Positions 22,701-35,841 are shown, counted from the first letter of the stretch. The stretch is DNA of 64,000 nucleotides from Siderastrea radians (GCA_964017195.1 OZ024898.1:3664482-3728481), one strand, 5' to 3'. Numbers and translations: made by a program. Notes: generated from the sequence alone by a model not told the origin.

Positions 22701-25700
22701 TTGAATTGTTCGTAAGCGACCCCCCTCAGTCACTCACATTGCAAGGGGGATTCTACATGCAGAGAAAAGTAGAACTGCTTTAAATGGATCTCGTGAAGAT
22801 AATAATAACAAAGCGAAAGGGTTGACAGGATGACCCTTCGGTGCAAGAGCAATGGGAGCTAATAATTAAAGTCTAAAATTCAAAATCAATAATATCAAGT
22901 CAAAACTAAAAAATCTAAAATCAAAAATCTAAATATCAGGCAATAAAAAATAAGAGTAAAAATTGTTCAACACATAATATGTTCGTTCAGCTGTTTCTTG
23001 ACTAAAATTCTTAAAGTACCCATGTGGCACCATTTTGCGAGTTTTATCCTACCTGAATACCAGCATGACTGCAGAGATAAAAGTCGAACTCCGTGGGATG
23101 GGTGATGCCAACATCAACAGTAGTTCCTGGGGGAACATTTCCGCTTTGACCACACTGATAAAGGGAAAAAAGGCAAACATTATCGAGACATTCATGAAGA
23201 CAAGAAAAGATACGAGAGGAAAAAAAACCTAACCCTTGACACAGAAAATCAAGCTCATACCCTATCTCTGTCATCCTGGCAGAAGAATCTTGTGTGATGT
23301 CGCTTTTGTACGACAATGAATGTGATACCCGGCTGGTAACCGACCTCCAGCTTGATGCAAGCTTCACGGATCGCTTTGAGTTCATGACACAAAACCTGGG
23401 GACGAACAATATCCAGCAAATGCAATAAGACAATTCAAACAGTCTTACTGACTACGGAAAATACGTATTAACGTATTACCGGCATGTGCACGTTCGCTTA
23501 GCCTTCTCCGTAAGCGTCTTTATTTAATCCCGCAGCTTGGAAAAGGAGGAGAAAGGACTGAGACGAGAGGGAAAAACGAGGGGGAAAAGATTCACGTTTA
23601 CAGCCCTTGAGGTGCCTGTTTGCATAGGAACCCCATGCAGTGTTCTTACCAGGATTTTCTACTCTGGGGTCCACAGGATTCACAGAGAAGCTAAAAGGGG
23701 GTCATGAGAGAGAAAAGTGGGTCACAATTTAGATACAGTTAAATTCACGTTTTACTCACAGCTCTGAGTTAGAGTAAATACCTCATAATTTATTAGATAA
23801 TAAATGTTCAATGTGTGAATGGAAATGCCATAACCAATAAAATTTTGGTTTACATTATAAAGAAATGTAGGAATGTTACATAAGGCGTTTTTTTTCCTTT
23901 CTTTGCACCCTTCGGACCCCTTGAACTAATTCTAGTGCGGCATTTCGCCTGAGAGGGTGCGAAAATGCCGCAATGCCGCCGTCCGGTAAGAACACTGCCC
24001 AAGCTCATATTGTGTCCCATGAAAGCCCTTATATTCCCAGCCATTACTATTGTATAACTGAGACTTACAGCTTGAGATTGGGTTGCTTGTGACGTTTGCT
24101 TTAGTTTCAACGTTTGTACATCGAGGGAGAAACAGGGTTTGTTCTAGAAACTATGAGCATTTACGAGCAGCACTTTTGTATGTGGCTGTTTGTTGCACGG
24201 TTATGTAAAAAAAAATGGAATTTTCTTTTAAGTTTTGACCTAGACACTTGTAGGTGAAAATGGTTTAAACACTCAAACACACCTGTCTAAACTGCCCCTC
24301 ACTGACTCCGTCTCGGTAGAAAATAATCCTCATCGGCTTGTGTCTCGTCGAACGATAAAACTGAATCAACAGCTCGCGAACCATGGCTGCTAACTCGGCG
24401 ATGATTTCCTGAGCAAGAAGAGAAATTCGTCTTCAGATGTGTTTAAGAAGGTTTACGTGTGTAACATGAATTCGGAAAATTACCAGCCACAGTATGAGGC
24501 TTATCTTTTTCATACCTGTCGATGTGTTTGCACGCGCACTGACGCACAGTAACGACTTGGATGAGCGTCCATGCTACCAACAACCTAACAAACCAAACAA
24601 AACTAATTTAAATGGAAAAGCAAACAAAACACAAGCAACAAAGTTGAAGTCCACGAATTTTTGCCATCTTATTGATTATACTAGCCTGTGTGCTTTTCCT
24701 TGACTTTTGGAAGCAATTATATGTTTGCAACAGTTATGTGTTTGCTAACCAATACTGAATTCTTTTCAGTTCGCTAAAAACTGGCGCAAAATGCCTTAGC
24801 CAATCACAAAAATCGAATTTTTTGCCCAATTTGGTTTACAATCGGATGAGAAACTTGTACAACGCGCTGAAGCAAATCACATGTAAGACGTTGCTTTTTC
24901 CGTCAGTCAGGTGCAAATAGGAAAATCAACTGTAGTTTTTCCTGCGCTTGGCGTCGGCTACATTTTTCCCACGCTTCACACCGTGCTTCGGAGCGTTGCG
25001 CGACGACTAAAAATTTAATGGCATAACAAAGAGGAAATCCAACTAGGGTAAAGATAAGAAAAAATTATCAAACAGATCAATCAGCTTACAGCGGCGATGG
25101 ACGGTCGCTTCTCGTCTCCAGCAGCTGGATGGGTCACATCAGCTCCCAGAAATATGACTGGTTCACGGAACACAGGCAGTCTGTTTAAATGAAGCAAACG
25201 GCAAGTGTGGTGTTAGGTCGAGCTCAGTGTTGTTTGCTGCAACGAGTTGTTTTCTTGGTGCTTCGCAAAATTCCTGTTTAAGTTTCTGCGAAATTCTACA
25301 TAATTATAGGACGTAAGGTCACTCAGATTGGATCCAATTTTTTTGAAAAATCAAATTCATTGCATATTGTCAATAATTACAACCCGAATTCCGACGCAAC
25401 TCAAAACAGTGGGCACCTCCCGCAGCGATGATTGTACACCAAGAACGTCGAGGAAAACCAAGTAAAAAAGTGCAAAACGAAGCAGCTAATAAAATTGATT
25501 GAATTGGCGGTTTATTAACGTTAATGAAGGGTTAAATGAGAAATGGGGCAAAATCATGTTGCACAACTGAGATATGAACCTTGTAAATGACCACAATTCC
25601 CTCTGTAGTTTGGTGATTTGATCATCCAACTTGTATGCAAAAGTTTCCGTCGGGAAGTAGTTTTTTTTTTTTTTGCTTGCTTGTGACAAAGTGAAGACAG

Positions 25701-28700
25701 TTTACTTATAACTGAAAGCTGTTCGCACGGGAACACGAACAAACAGGGCCTAACTCTTCAGGCCCTGTTCACACTGATGCGGGAAAGTTGAAACTGCATT
25801 TTTTTCTCTTTGGCCTTCCGTCCGGAGTAAAACGCCTGTTTTTGTCACCGAAAACAGATCTTTTCGAAAACGCTTTCCAGAGGGGTAAATTTGTAAAACG
25901 CCGTTTTCCTGTTTGTGAGGGGATGGTAAAACGGATATTTTCTTAATCCTTGTCCCAGTTCCTTACGACAGGAAAAATGATTCGAAAACGACAGTGCGTA
26001 CAGAAAACTTTTTGTACTTTTTTGATGCGAAACCGTCGTTTCAAAATAGATCCGGATTAATCTTCAAATAAAGACACAACGGTTTTGAGCTTAAAAAACA
26101 TGTTTCGGATGATCTACATCCATCTTCAGTTTAAATGCAAATAAGACCGCTAGTCGGTGTGATATAAATACAATGTAGATCATCCGAAACATGTTTTTTA
26201 AACTCAAAACCGTGTGTCTTTATTTGAAGATTTTTTCTTGCCTGCTGTTATTTCGTAGATCCGGATTAGTGTGGACTTCATTTTTTCGTACAAAAGTAGA
26301 GCTTACCTTACATCCGGGGCAAGGATGCTGTTTATTCCACCGAGTTTGGCGTTTATTTTCAAGCACAGGTTGGACAGAGTTTGAGGTGAACACTTAGTTA
26401 CATTTTTGGATTGTACGCACTGTGTTGCAATGCCTAACGCTGTATCACCGACCCGCTTCACCTCCGCTGTGAAAAAAGACGCAAAATATACAGCGAAATA
26501 TTAGAATACAACAAATCTCTGTTGAAACAAAAGAATTCTGGAATTTGCTGGAATTCTGATTGGACAGTTGCTTGCACGAAAGCACACAAGTCTCCCTGTA
26601 AACTTTCAATAAATAAAATATTAATACGTACCGTAAACAGGAGTTTTACCAGGTAACACAAGGATAATAAGTTGTAAACCGCTGAATGTAGCTATCAAGT
26701 GCTTGAACATGGGCTCAACCTAAGAAGAAAAAAACAAAAGCAAAACTGTTACAAGAAACAGAGGACCATTTGAGTGGAGGCAGCCTCGCCGAGTGGTCAG
26801 GGCACTGGACTTGTAATCAGGAGGTCCTGGGTACAAGTCTTCATCTCTGACCACTTGGACCACGGTAGTCCCTTATTGAAATCCTTATTGAAGTCGGTCG
26901 GTCGGTCGGTCGGTCGGTCGGTCGGTCGGTCGGTCGGTCGGTCGGTCGGTCGGTCGGTCGGTCGGTCGGTCGGTCGGTCGGTCAGTCAGTCAGACAATCA
27001 GGCAGACAATATATTACGTTGCTATGCTTCTCACTCAAATATTCTTGAAAGTTCTCGTACTAGTTTGGACGTCTTTGTACATCTGACACTAATTACTTAC
27101 ATCTTCGGGCTTTTTGGCGTATCTACAGAAGCATGGCTCTGATCTGAACGGCATTCCGGTTTCAGTGCTAATTTTCATCAGTTGATGTGAGAAATTCTTC
27201 AGAGCCCTGTCATTGCACTCTTGAGGATTCACAAAACAGGCAATTGCCCACGTCTTGATTTCAATGCCATGGAACATTTGTTTTCCTCGCATATCCCACG
27301 CACCTGCAAGTCACAGTATAAGCAAGATTAGTTACCTTGAGAACAGAATACATGAGTACGAGATTGACTACGTGCACAACTTCGGAAAATTTCAAACTGC
27401 TGTCAAAATAATTATTATTTTTAAGGTTGCTTAAAACTCCAGCCACAAAGAATAAAATGCAAATCAATTTTTAGCATTTCAAGTTTTGGTGAGAATCGTC
27501 AATTAGCCAAACTCATACTAGACGACGAGGAACTACGCTCAGATGCAAATCTGTTTCACAGAATGTGGGCTAAACATAATTTTACCCTTTAAGCCCCAAT
27601 AGTGACGAGCTTCAATTTTCTCCTAATCATATCTGTGCACTATAACACATACAGGTCATGAGAATTTAGAAAATGATCACCAGAGATGAATTGTCTTGAT
27701 GATTAAATAAGTTCTCCCAATTAATGGTCAATGAAATGTATGGAGATCAGTAAGGAGAATTTGTATGAAGATGTCAGGGCTTAAAGGGTTAACGCTGGCT
27801 AACATGGTGACCAACGTAACTACAAGACACAAAAACTACTGAACGAACTTGTCCTGATTTATTCTTCCAAAGTGAATTAAGGACGGCTTTCGGTCTAAGA
27901 GAGTTTTCCATTCTGTATGTAGTGTTAGACGGGAAAATAGAAGGATTAATTTGAGGCAGAGCTGAAACTCGTCCTTAATTCATATTAGATGAGTGTTACA
28001 TCTTGAGACCGGATTCCCACCTGAGGCGGTTTAATTTCCCATCTCTAATATGTTGCATTCACCAAATTTTGCACAAAACTCTTTAATTACTTTTTCTTAC
28101 CTCTATTCGGAGATATCTTTGGCTTGTCCTGAAAAATTGAACAAAAAATATGTTAATGAAAAAAAAATGTGGTGCTAAAATAGTCAAGAAATCAAACAAC
28201 ATAGCCAATCAACAGAACATGCACTTGACCGGAGAAAGAGGACAAAGTTCTCCTCCTGTTAAGTGTGTCATTATAATTTACACGAAACTTTTAACCAGGA
28301 ATAGCTTACCAACCAAATTTTGCACAATTTATACAGATTCTAAAACCCACTAAATAAAAGGCATCAGGATAATAATAATATTATAAATCTTACCCTTCCA
28401 CCATACTGCAGTTTAGGTGCTTGCAGAACACGACCTTGGAGTTCCACCATTTTATCAGTAATTGAAATTCCAAAATCATTGGCGTACGGGTCGTTGCTGA
28501 AGTCAGCTTTTCTAACCTGAAAAACAAAGAAGTATAAAAGATACTTTCAATAAATTTCAAGGAGCATGTCAGAGATAACGGAAGATTTTAACTGTAGGTG
28601 TATAAAAGGGCTACTTTTTCACACACAACAAATCTTCTTATCTCAAACAGGAAATCTTAAGAAAGAAAAAAAACTGTAAAAGATTCTGGAACTGGCGTAC

Positions 28701-31700
28701 TCTCAACAACAACTTTCAAATCAAATTACTTTGAAGGAAAAATAGATTACTCATAATAAGCAGCTTACTTGTCATTCAGACCTTTTTGCAGCATCTCAAA
28801 AATTGCGGCACCCACATTTTAAAATTTTTATAAGGTAAGTCAAAGTTACATGTGGGGACATTGTACAATTGTACTATTCAACTGTTAATCTTTTGAGAGG
28901 AAGGAATCATGTTGTGGGATTTGTGGTTCCTGTGTTGAAAAGTGCACATAAATAAGGTGAAAAATTTTCAAATTAAATACAATTTTTTGGGGAGCTTTTC
29001 TTCCAAATTGTTCTCTAAAATTAGTTGCAAAGGCTAAACAAACAATTCTTGTCACGCCAAATCATCCTGTACAAAATAATGCCTACCAAGTTCAAAATCT
29101 CCTGTTCTCTGTCAGGGGCTTTCTTTGCAGTAGCTCGGATCATCTTAGCAGTCTGTTGGTCACTCAACCTCTTTATGCAGCGCTGACCAGCAACGAGATT
29201 GCAAACCTCCATGGGAAGGTACGTGTGCTTCTGCTCCTGCCCAACTTGAAGGCATGGTAAGTGGGGATATCTATGAAAGCCAAATGTGCAACATTTAACA
29301 CGATCAAATTTTCAGTCAATAACACTAAAAGATAATCAGCACCACGGGAGGCTACTGAATAGCCAGACTTTAGGATTTCAAACACAGAATCAAAACCTAG
29401 GACCACCTTGTACAGTATAACAAACAGCACCACAGGAAAGTACTGCTCAGTAGCTTTCATTTGTGTCATCAGACTTTAGGATTTCATCCACAGACTCAAT
29501 AGTTGAATCACGTTGAACAGCACAATAAACAGTACCACAGGAAAGTACTGCTCAGTAGCTTTCATTTGAATGGTCATACTTTAGGATGTCATCCACAGAC
29601 TAAATAGTTAGAAACACCTCGAACAGCGTTAAAACACAGCACCCCAGATTTTTACAGTAACAGTCTTTGCTGCAAAAGATTTCATCCACGGGATCAAGAG
29701 TTAGAACCACCTCGTAAAACAAATGGAAGTTACTGCTGAGAAACTGTTAACTAAATGTCAAATTTGGTTAAAAATCTGGCTAAACATTTGAAGAAAAGCT
29801 GAGGAGAAAACATCCCTATTCAGGCCCTCCACTTACTGCAGTCGTCTTGCGTGTTTCTCCTGGAAGTATCTTGCCACGGTGATCTCACGCTGCTGTCCTG
29901 TTTCCATCTGTTTGAGAGGAAACTTCAGACTCTGTGCTGGCTGTTTTGTGACGTTGATCACCCTGTACTTTCTCTTCATAGTACCGCAGTGTGTGATCTC
30001 TACCTTTAGACCTGCAGGTATTATAAAAGGAAAAAGTTTTTTTCTTATTTTTGTTTTTGTTTTTTTTGTTTTTTTTTTTAAAGGAAAAAGTTTGGCATAA
30101 ATGTTTATAGAATCCTCCTGCCTTACATTGAACTTCAAAGGAAAAATTGCTTGACATAACAGAAGTTAAATTTAGGTAAAATGACCAACTTAAGTGAGCC
30201 TTGTTTTAGATGTTAGATTGTAGTAGGATCTCAGGCATATTTAGCAGCTCAAAATACAGGCTTGTTTCTAGGGAATTCTTGCAAACATTTCATAAGTCTG
30301 CTGCTCTGGTAGTCCATGTGCAGACCACTCCTATTTCCTTTGCTTGAGACATTTGCATACTACGCTACTGCTTTAGGAGTTCCTCAATGAGAAATTTGGC
30401 AGGTTTATTCTTGAAAAATGAGGCCTGGGTGTGAAATTAAGATTGAAGTCTTTACCAAAGCAGTCCTTTACCTCTATTGTTCTCTGTGTGCATGGAGCTG
30501 GAGGCAAGACATCCTTTGCACAAAATAATATTATTATTTTGACATTATTACACCCCAACTACACAGCCTGGTCAAGCTCAACCAGAGCCCTTGCCTGGCT
30601 GTTAGCTAGTGGAAATAGGTTTCCAAAGAACGAGATTGGTCTGAAGGGTAATAACAGTAAGAATGTGCACTAGTTTTGAAAAGTGTACTGGTTCTCAATC
30701 TTTCACTTGTACCCAGATCTAGCCCTTTAAGCCCTAACATCATTATACAAATTCTCCTTACTGATTTCCATAGATTGTATTGATTACTAATTGGGAGAAC
30801 TTTTTCAAACATCAAGACAATTCACCTTTGGTGATCATTTGCTAAATTCTCGTGACCTGTATGTGTTATAATTCTCTGAGATGATGAGGAGAAATTTGAT
30901 GCTGATCACTCTTGGGTTTAAAGGGTTAAATTCAAAGGTCCCAAAGATTGAGTGTGAACCTGTAAAATGTAAAATGTAAGTAAAATGTAATTCTAGGAGC
31001 TTTAGCTCTATTTGTCACCTTTTATCTCTTTGGTTAATTTCAGTCTTTCTGCATCCGATAGTGGTCTTGATTGCTGGAGTTCCTGTTGTGGTTTGCGAAG
31101 AACTTCACACATGAACTCCACTACAGGCTGGCATTTGTAAAATGCAGTTGCTGACACTATGGAGAGTCAAAATTTGTTTTATAATCAATAATTTAAAAAC
31201 CTCAAGTTAGCATTTATTGATAATAATTTATATGTAACATGATTTCCTAATTGACTATTAAATAATTATAAAATTAAATTCAAAAAGTCACATTTCTATT
31301 GTTCTGTTATACTGACAGATAAACTACAAGTACAGTGCTAGATTTAGAAAGAATTCTTTTAAAAAATAAAAGATGCATGCAAGTTGACTCTAACAACAGG
31401 TGTATTACGTACTAAATAATTATGTTTTGCGTTTTAGTTCCACATACACTTAAGTAATGCATGTTTTATAATTAGTAGTTCAAACTGCAAACAATTCCAA
31501 AGAGGCTGTTGCTTTCACAATTCTACAGCATCTAAGGGTACTCATGTGAAATCCCCCTTGAATGGAATAATGAATGAATAGCTCTACAAAAATACTACTC
31601 AGCAACCTGTAAGGGCCATTTTACAGGGTATGATTTTGTTGCATTCGATATGCTTACGCCATGCCAACGCCATGCCTACAACATGTATCATGTAGTGTAA

Positions 31701-34700
31701 CTTAAACCAACGACATCCTTACGACAGTTGCACGCAACATACAATCGTGGCACAATCAAAATGTTAGAATGACAAGTTGCATATGACCTTTGCCTGACGC
31801 AAGCAGCGTGCACTACAAAAGTCACATGCGACAGCTGTAAGCAAAAGTCGTACTGTGTAAATTGGCTAACTCACTAACCATCAATGTTCAGCATCATTTT
31901 CCACTGTGATGGCCTCACGCTCTGGTGGAATCCAAACCATACCTCACGCCCACTCTCCAAGGGGTGATAATACCCATCTGGGGGAGAGAAAAATGACCTC
32001 CCAACTGACGTGTACTTCATGGACGGCAAATGTCGTAGCACAACATCTAAAGCCTGGATGGTTTCAAATGGAATCTGGTTGTGTTTTCCTTCTAGTGCCT
32101 GCTCCAGAGCAAATAAGCTGACTTGTGCAACCCACTTGACTGTTACCTGACAATAAAGTTACAAATCTGTAAACCTTGAATGACTGATATTTACATGTAA
32201 AAATTATCTAGAACTCAGATTTTATCAATACTTTTGCTACAAATATTGGGGGGGGGGGCACTGACTTTGTTTTAGAGATAAAGAGATGTAGCATGTGAAA
32301 AAATATTGTACATTATTTTGTAACTTGTGGGAAGTTATAAACATGATCTACTAGAGACCCACTTTCTACTGTGAGTCAAATTCATGTATATTGTGGCTCT
32401 ATTGAGTGAATAATAATTATTTTAACTGGTGTTATCCTTTCATTAAACTGGACAGTTAAGGTGAACATTAATTTGGAATGTGGGCAGAAACAGAAAAAAT
32501 TTGAAACTTCCAACAAAGATTTTTCATTTTTTCATAAAATGTATCTAAATAATCAAAAAGAAAGTGACCTGAAGAGAGAAAAACTGGGGTCACTGAGCAA
32601 TTGAGAGAGTTAAATCTGAGCATAAAATGTTATAATGCATATGCCCACCAGTGTTATATTTGTTTAATATTTCTTCCACAATGTGGCACAACATTGCAAC
32701 ACGCACTGGATGCCTACTAAGGATACGCACAAGCAAACATCCTTAAGTTGATTCCCTTGAAATAGAAGGAATATTTAAAATTTTCTAAACCTTGGTTCAG
32801 TTGGTAATTATGTTTAAAACATTTCAAAAATGCAATAAAAAATAGGGGTCACCATGCTTGTTTTTTCACAAAATGGGTAGCCATTAATAGCAACTATACA
32901 ACCCACAAGGTTTTCCTCAGAAACCATAGTAGTCAGAAATGAGAACTATAATATTGCTTTAAAAAGGCATTGCTTGTATTGAAATATTGGAGCAGTTCAA
33001 CAAAATGGACATTTATCTTGTATTGTATACCATTTTAGTTGAACAGGAGTCAAGATTTTAAAATAAATTAAACATTTTGTGGCGAGCGTACATGCCCTGC
33101 TCCACCTAAAGACGTACTCTTTTTGGCATTTAAATTAAAATCTCAAAGCAGAATTTTTAACTTTTTAAAAATCGCGATATATTGTACTAGACCCTGTGCC
33201 ATTTGAATTTATGTATTAAAAAATGGGGGTCACCAAGCTCTTTTAGGAGAAAACAATCATTTATTTCTCTGAACAGCCCAGCTTTGATAGAAAACCTATC
33301 AAGTTCTGAAGGTGTGTGCGCTTGTGCACGTGCTAATCACGCAAGAAAATGATGCGCAGAGAAGATGCACAATGCAATTGAACGGAATTATTTTAACTAG
33401 ATACCATGTTAAAGTAATTTACTTTTAAAGGAAACTCAATTAGTATCCATACTTTGAAGGTTTTGTCCTTGCTATTTTCAGATGGAAGTGTCACTTCAAA
33501 ATCAACCTAAAAATAAACAAACACACATAGTTAACTTTATATCTAGACCAAGGTCTTTTCAAAAAAATAATACACAACTCACAAGGTAGCAAAGGTAAAT
33601 GTATACACATGCCCTCAAGAGTAGCAGCAGCCAATAACTTTAACTCAAGGGTGCAATAACCTTATTGGTACTTAATTTCGCGGTCTTTAATTTTGCGTCT
33701 TTCACAATTGTAGAAAAAATTGTGAAATTAAAGACCTGCGAATGAAAATTTGCACCTTTTTTAACTACTTTTTTTGCCCTTTTTTCATATTTGCCTATTA
33801 AAATCGTGAAAATAAAACCCCACGAAATTAAGTACCCGCAAAATTAAGTACCAATCAGGTATATAAGCTATCATGGGCAGTCTACTCTATACTGGATGCA
33901 TGTAGCTTATCATGGCGACCCAAAAAACTCTCCTGCTCAGTCTGTTCAGAAATATGTAATCACTAATGGAACATACAGCAACCATCTTTTTAGTACGTTT
34001 CAGCGAGCGATCATAAAATTAATACAAGTAGCATTAGTATTAGCATTAGTATTATTTATGTGCCAAATAAACAAACAAACAAGTGAAGGGCCAGTTCCAA
34101 CATATGCAAATTAGATGCTTGGGTCAGATGCATGCCATTTTGTTTGCAATGACTCCAGCTAACACAAAGATTACCTGTTTCGTGGTTGTTGCTGTAAAGT
34201 GCATATAGTTCTCACACTCACATTAAGTGAATTTCTGTTTAAAATGTTTTGTGCAACAGGTAGACTGTAATATTCTCTAACTCTTTTAGAGTGCTAGCTT
34301 GCAAACCGGTGAAACTTGGTCGAATTTACGGGTGAAAAAAGGAAAACACTTCTTATAGCCCTTATATTAGGATCCAGCCACAAGTCAAAATCAAGTTAGG
34401 GGCCGATTACATGAGCCAGGCTGGCCTGATTAGCAGGGCTGGCTCAGTGTACTGAGATGACCACTCAGCCCGGTATTACATGAGGCGAGCCAGCCCTCCT
34501 GCGGCAAAATTTAGAAGCTGTCGTGTGAAAAGATGGCTACATCAAAGAGCATGAACCAAGTGTTTTTATTTTTTCCAATTCATTATTTTGGCGTATTATT
34601 TTCAGTTTTACGTAGCTTTATGGTCTGATAAACCTTTCTGTGTTATAAAAAAAGAGAAATATCGATCTTCTGGTGAGCCATTTTGCTCTGAAGCGAAATT

Positions 34701-35582
34701 TAGTGACAAGAAAGTGTTGTCCCAGCTAGCTAAGCTGGCCCGGCAATCGCGATTACATGGTAAATTTTCAGCCTGGCTAGCCGAGATCCCAGCTAGCCGG
34801 GCTGAGATTTTTCCATGTAATCACAAAGTTGATTTTTAATATGTTTCACAGACGTGCCGAGATCCCGGCAAACCAAGCCAGCCTGGCTAACTGGGCCAGC
34901 CCGCCTCATGTAATCGGCCCCTTACATGTAAGTGTTTTTTAGAACCACATTTACACAAGACTCGGTGTTTGCCTTTCGTCTTCAGAGAGGAAATTAAAGG
35001 TTTATAATCCTAGGGATTTATCCAAAACAAAATTGGCACCCAACAAAGGAAACATGGCATTTATTGAACACAAGGACTATAAAGATAATATGAAAATTAG
35101 TGAAATAATTAAAACGATTGGGAAAAAAAAAACATTTAGATCTTTATTTAGCTATAGACTTAATTAACAGGTACTCACTGGTTTTCGGCCGATTGGTAGT
35201 GCTTTACTGCTGTAAAGGTTCTTTCGTCCGTCAAAAACAGGTCTTTGTCCCCCAAAAACTTTATGATACGTGCTCACCATAGCCTCTACAACATCTCGAT
35301 TTACCCGACGCGGACATTTATCAGGTGAGATAGACAGATCATAATGATGAATGTCTCCTTTGGGAAGACGAACTTGAAAGAAATTTGTTCTCAGGGCGAT
35401 CGATCTTCCCATCGATCCAAAATTAGGTCTTTTAGGGGGAGCGAAGTCCCCACCAACGCGATTCGCTGAAAAAATAGAAGAAACAGCCAAGAGATATTAA
35501 TTTTAAATTGAAACGTAACAAACATCCCAACAAAAGCATCGGCCAATCGACATCAAAAGAAACCTGGGTTGTTCGACGCCAT
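19798..35582 (-). CDS. AGO: Argonaute (AGO clade), complete, 19 coding exons
   Basis: Slicer of miRNA/siRNA silencing complexes. Exons: 35564-35582, 35179-35465, 33453-33506, 31879-32146, 31019-31156, 29837-30011, 29087-29270, 28394-28516, 28101-28128, 27101-27303, 26632-26719, 26307-26466, 25090-25180, 24516-24584, 24283-24408, 23261-23395, 23053-23154, 21862-22061, 19798-19912. All junctions have GT/AG and keep frame, for 2565 bases or 854 residues, normal for the family. The start is MASNNP in a short first exon. N domain about 25-160, PAZ about 225-345, MID with YxxxK...Q...K 5'-phosphate pocket residues, PIWI to the C-terminus. The catalytic tetrad is intact: D590 (GADVTHP), E630 (RQEII), D662 (YRDGVSEG), H800 (AHLVAF). 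The protein ends in MYFA. AGO rather than PIWI clade. Cnidarians can have two AGO genes, and I cannot say which this is. Confidence 0.95.
19949..20266 (+). repeat. Double-hairpin MITE, copy 1
   Basis: The first palindrome is 19949-20125 (arms AACAATAGAGTTCTTCTGTC.. and ..GACAGAAGGACTATATTGTT). The second is about 20130-20266 (GTACAATGCTAAATTTTG and CAAAATTTAGCGTTGTAC). An inverted second copy is at 39521-39830. It lies in the last part of the Argonaute gene (last intron). Confidence 0.75.
20281..20457. repeat. Palindromic MITE, 177 bp
   Basis: Near-perfect arms running AATAGGCCATTTTCGAATTG to its complement GGAAATGGCCTATT, with ACTCATTTTCATATGAAAGG near the centre. Intronic. Confidence 0.8.
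20568..21026. repeat. MITE with 18-bp TIR and internal hairpins
   Basis: AAATACGCGAATCTGATT at 20568-20585 is perfectly inverted at 21009-21026. Inside are hairpins at 20688-20789 (TTTCTATCGCGTGATAGTTG arms) and about 20888-20930 (CTCACTATCTAT arms). Confidence 0.72.
21285..21352 (-). repeat. tRNA-derived SINE head
   Basis: The minus strand reads TAGCTCAGTGGTTAGAGCGC (A box) and GTCATGGGTTCGA (B box), with a duplicated AGTAGCTC. The anticodon arm does not pair properly, so it is a tRNA relic or SINE, not a tRNA gene. Intronic in Argonaute. Confidence 0.6.
22203..22540 (+). repeat. 106-bp family, three to four diverged units
   Basis: Repeated TGACCATTCAAATGAAAGCT and GTCTGTGGACGAAATCCTAA phrases at about 106-base spacing, degrading at the right end. 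Intron of Argonaute. Confidence 0.75.
22652..22762. repeat. Palindromic MITE, 111 bp
   Basis: Arms CTGCATGTAGATTCCCCC and GGGGGATTCTACATGCAG, with CAATGTGAGTGACTGAGG also inverted. Confidence 0.75.
26060..26253. mobile_element. Hairpin insertion flanked by a 12-13-bp duplication
   Basis: Inverted arms of about 58 bases (AATCTTCAAATAAAGACACA ... and its complement). TAGATCCGGATTA stands directly on both sides (26047-26059 and 26254-26266). The host sequence starting near 25760 (CAGGCCCTGTTCACACTGAT) looks like another element. Confidence 0.55.
26782..26842 (+). repeat. tRNA-derived SINE head
   Basis: CAGCCTCGCCGAGTGGTCAG followed by a paired anticodon arm (CTGGA CTTGTAA TCAGG) and a degenerate B box. 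It lacks a proper acceptor stem. A tetranucleotide array follows within 50 bases. Confidence 0.6.
26893..26993 (+). repeat. (GTCG)n microsatellite
   Basis: About 22 GTCG units followed by GTCA units. It lies in an Argonaute intron and creates a spurious repetitive ORF. Confidence 0.95.
27582..27792. repeat. TTAA-type MITE, copy 1
   Basis: ACCCTTTAAGCCCC at the left and GGGCTTAAAGGGTTAA at the right. The internal sequence matches copies at 30722-30928 (inverted) and 54833-55053. Confidence 0.7.
27873..27981. repeat. Short MITE
   Basis: GAATTAAGGACG at 27873-27884 is inverted at 27970-27981. No coding. Confidence 0.5.
29385..29720 (-). repeat. 106-bp family, about three units, minus orientation
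   Basis: GGAAAGTACTGCTCAGTAGC and TAGGATTTCATCCACAGACT recur at about 105-base spacing. Confidence 0.75.
30722..30928. repeat. TTAA-type MITE, copy 2 (inverted)
   Basis: AGCCCTTTAAGCCCTAAC to GGGTTTAAAGGGTTAA. It is the reverse complement of copy 1 with moderate divergence. Confidence 0.7.
31612..31867. repeat. MITE between Argonaute exons 4 and 5
   Basis: AGGGCCATTTTACAG at the left and CTGTGTAAATTGGCT at the right are inverted. Internal GCC-ATG-CCAACG direct repeats. It ends 11 bases before the exon 4 boundary. Confidence 0.5.
33664..33855. repeat. MITE with 20-bp ends
   Basis: ATTGGTACTTAATTTCGCGG at the left is inverted at the right (CGCAAAATTAAGTACCAAT). The interior is also palindromic (AATTTTGC...ATTGTGAAATTAAAGACC). 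Confidence 0.7.
34399..34921. mobile_element. Harbinger-like MITE with TTA duplication
   Basis: A perfect 17-bp inverted repeat GGGGCCGATTACATGAG, flanked by TTA on both sides (34396-98, 34922-24). The subterminal regions are GC-rich GGCTGGCC palindromes. TTA target sites and GGGCC-type ends fit PIF/Harbinger. No transposase. Intronic. Confidence 0.72.
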
Positions 35583-35748
35583 TGATGAAACAGTCTGTGC
35601 TCCCTTTTGTTATCTTACGATGGTAAATTGAATCTTCTTTAGAAAGACGTTATAAACTGCCAGAAAAGGACGTCACGGAGAAACTCAAACGACACCAGGG
35701 ACGACGACATGCTCGAATCGCTCAAATCGAAGGACTACGCCATCTTTA

Positions 35749-35841
35749 TAGCCTGCGTTGCAGCCGGCCAGCGCGTTGTCGAAACTCGAAACCGTCGATA
35801 TAGTCTATACAGGCGGTGTAGAGTGTCTGCGACGCAGGCTA
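35749..35841. repeat. Small MITE upstream of the Argonaute start
   Basis: TAGCCTGCGTTGCAG and CTGCGACGCAGGCTA are inverted. It lies about 170 bases upstream of the Argonaute ATG, within its 5'UTR or promoter. Confidence 0.55.

Noticed and set aside
26774..27142. ORF with SVGRSVGR repeats
   Set aside because: Comes from a tRNA-like SINE plus the GTCG microsatellite. It overlaps Argonaute exon 10 on the other strand.
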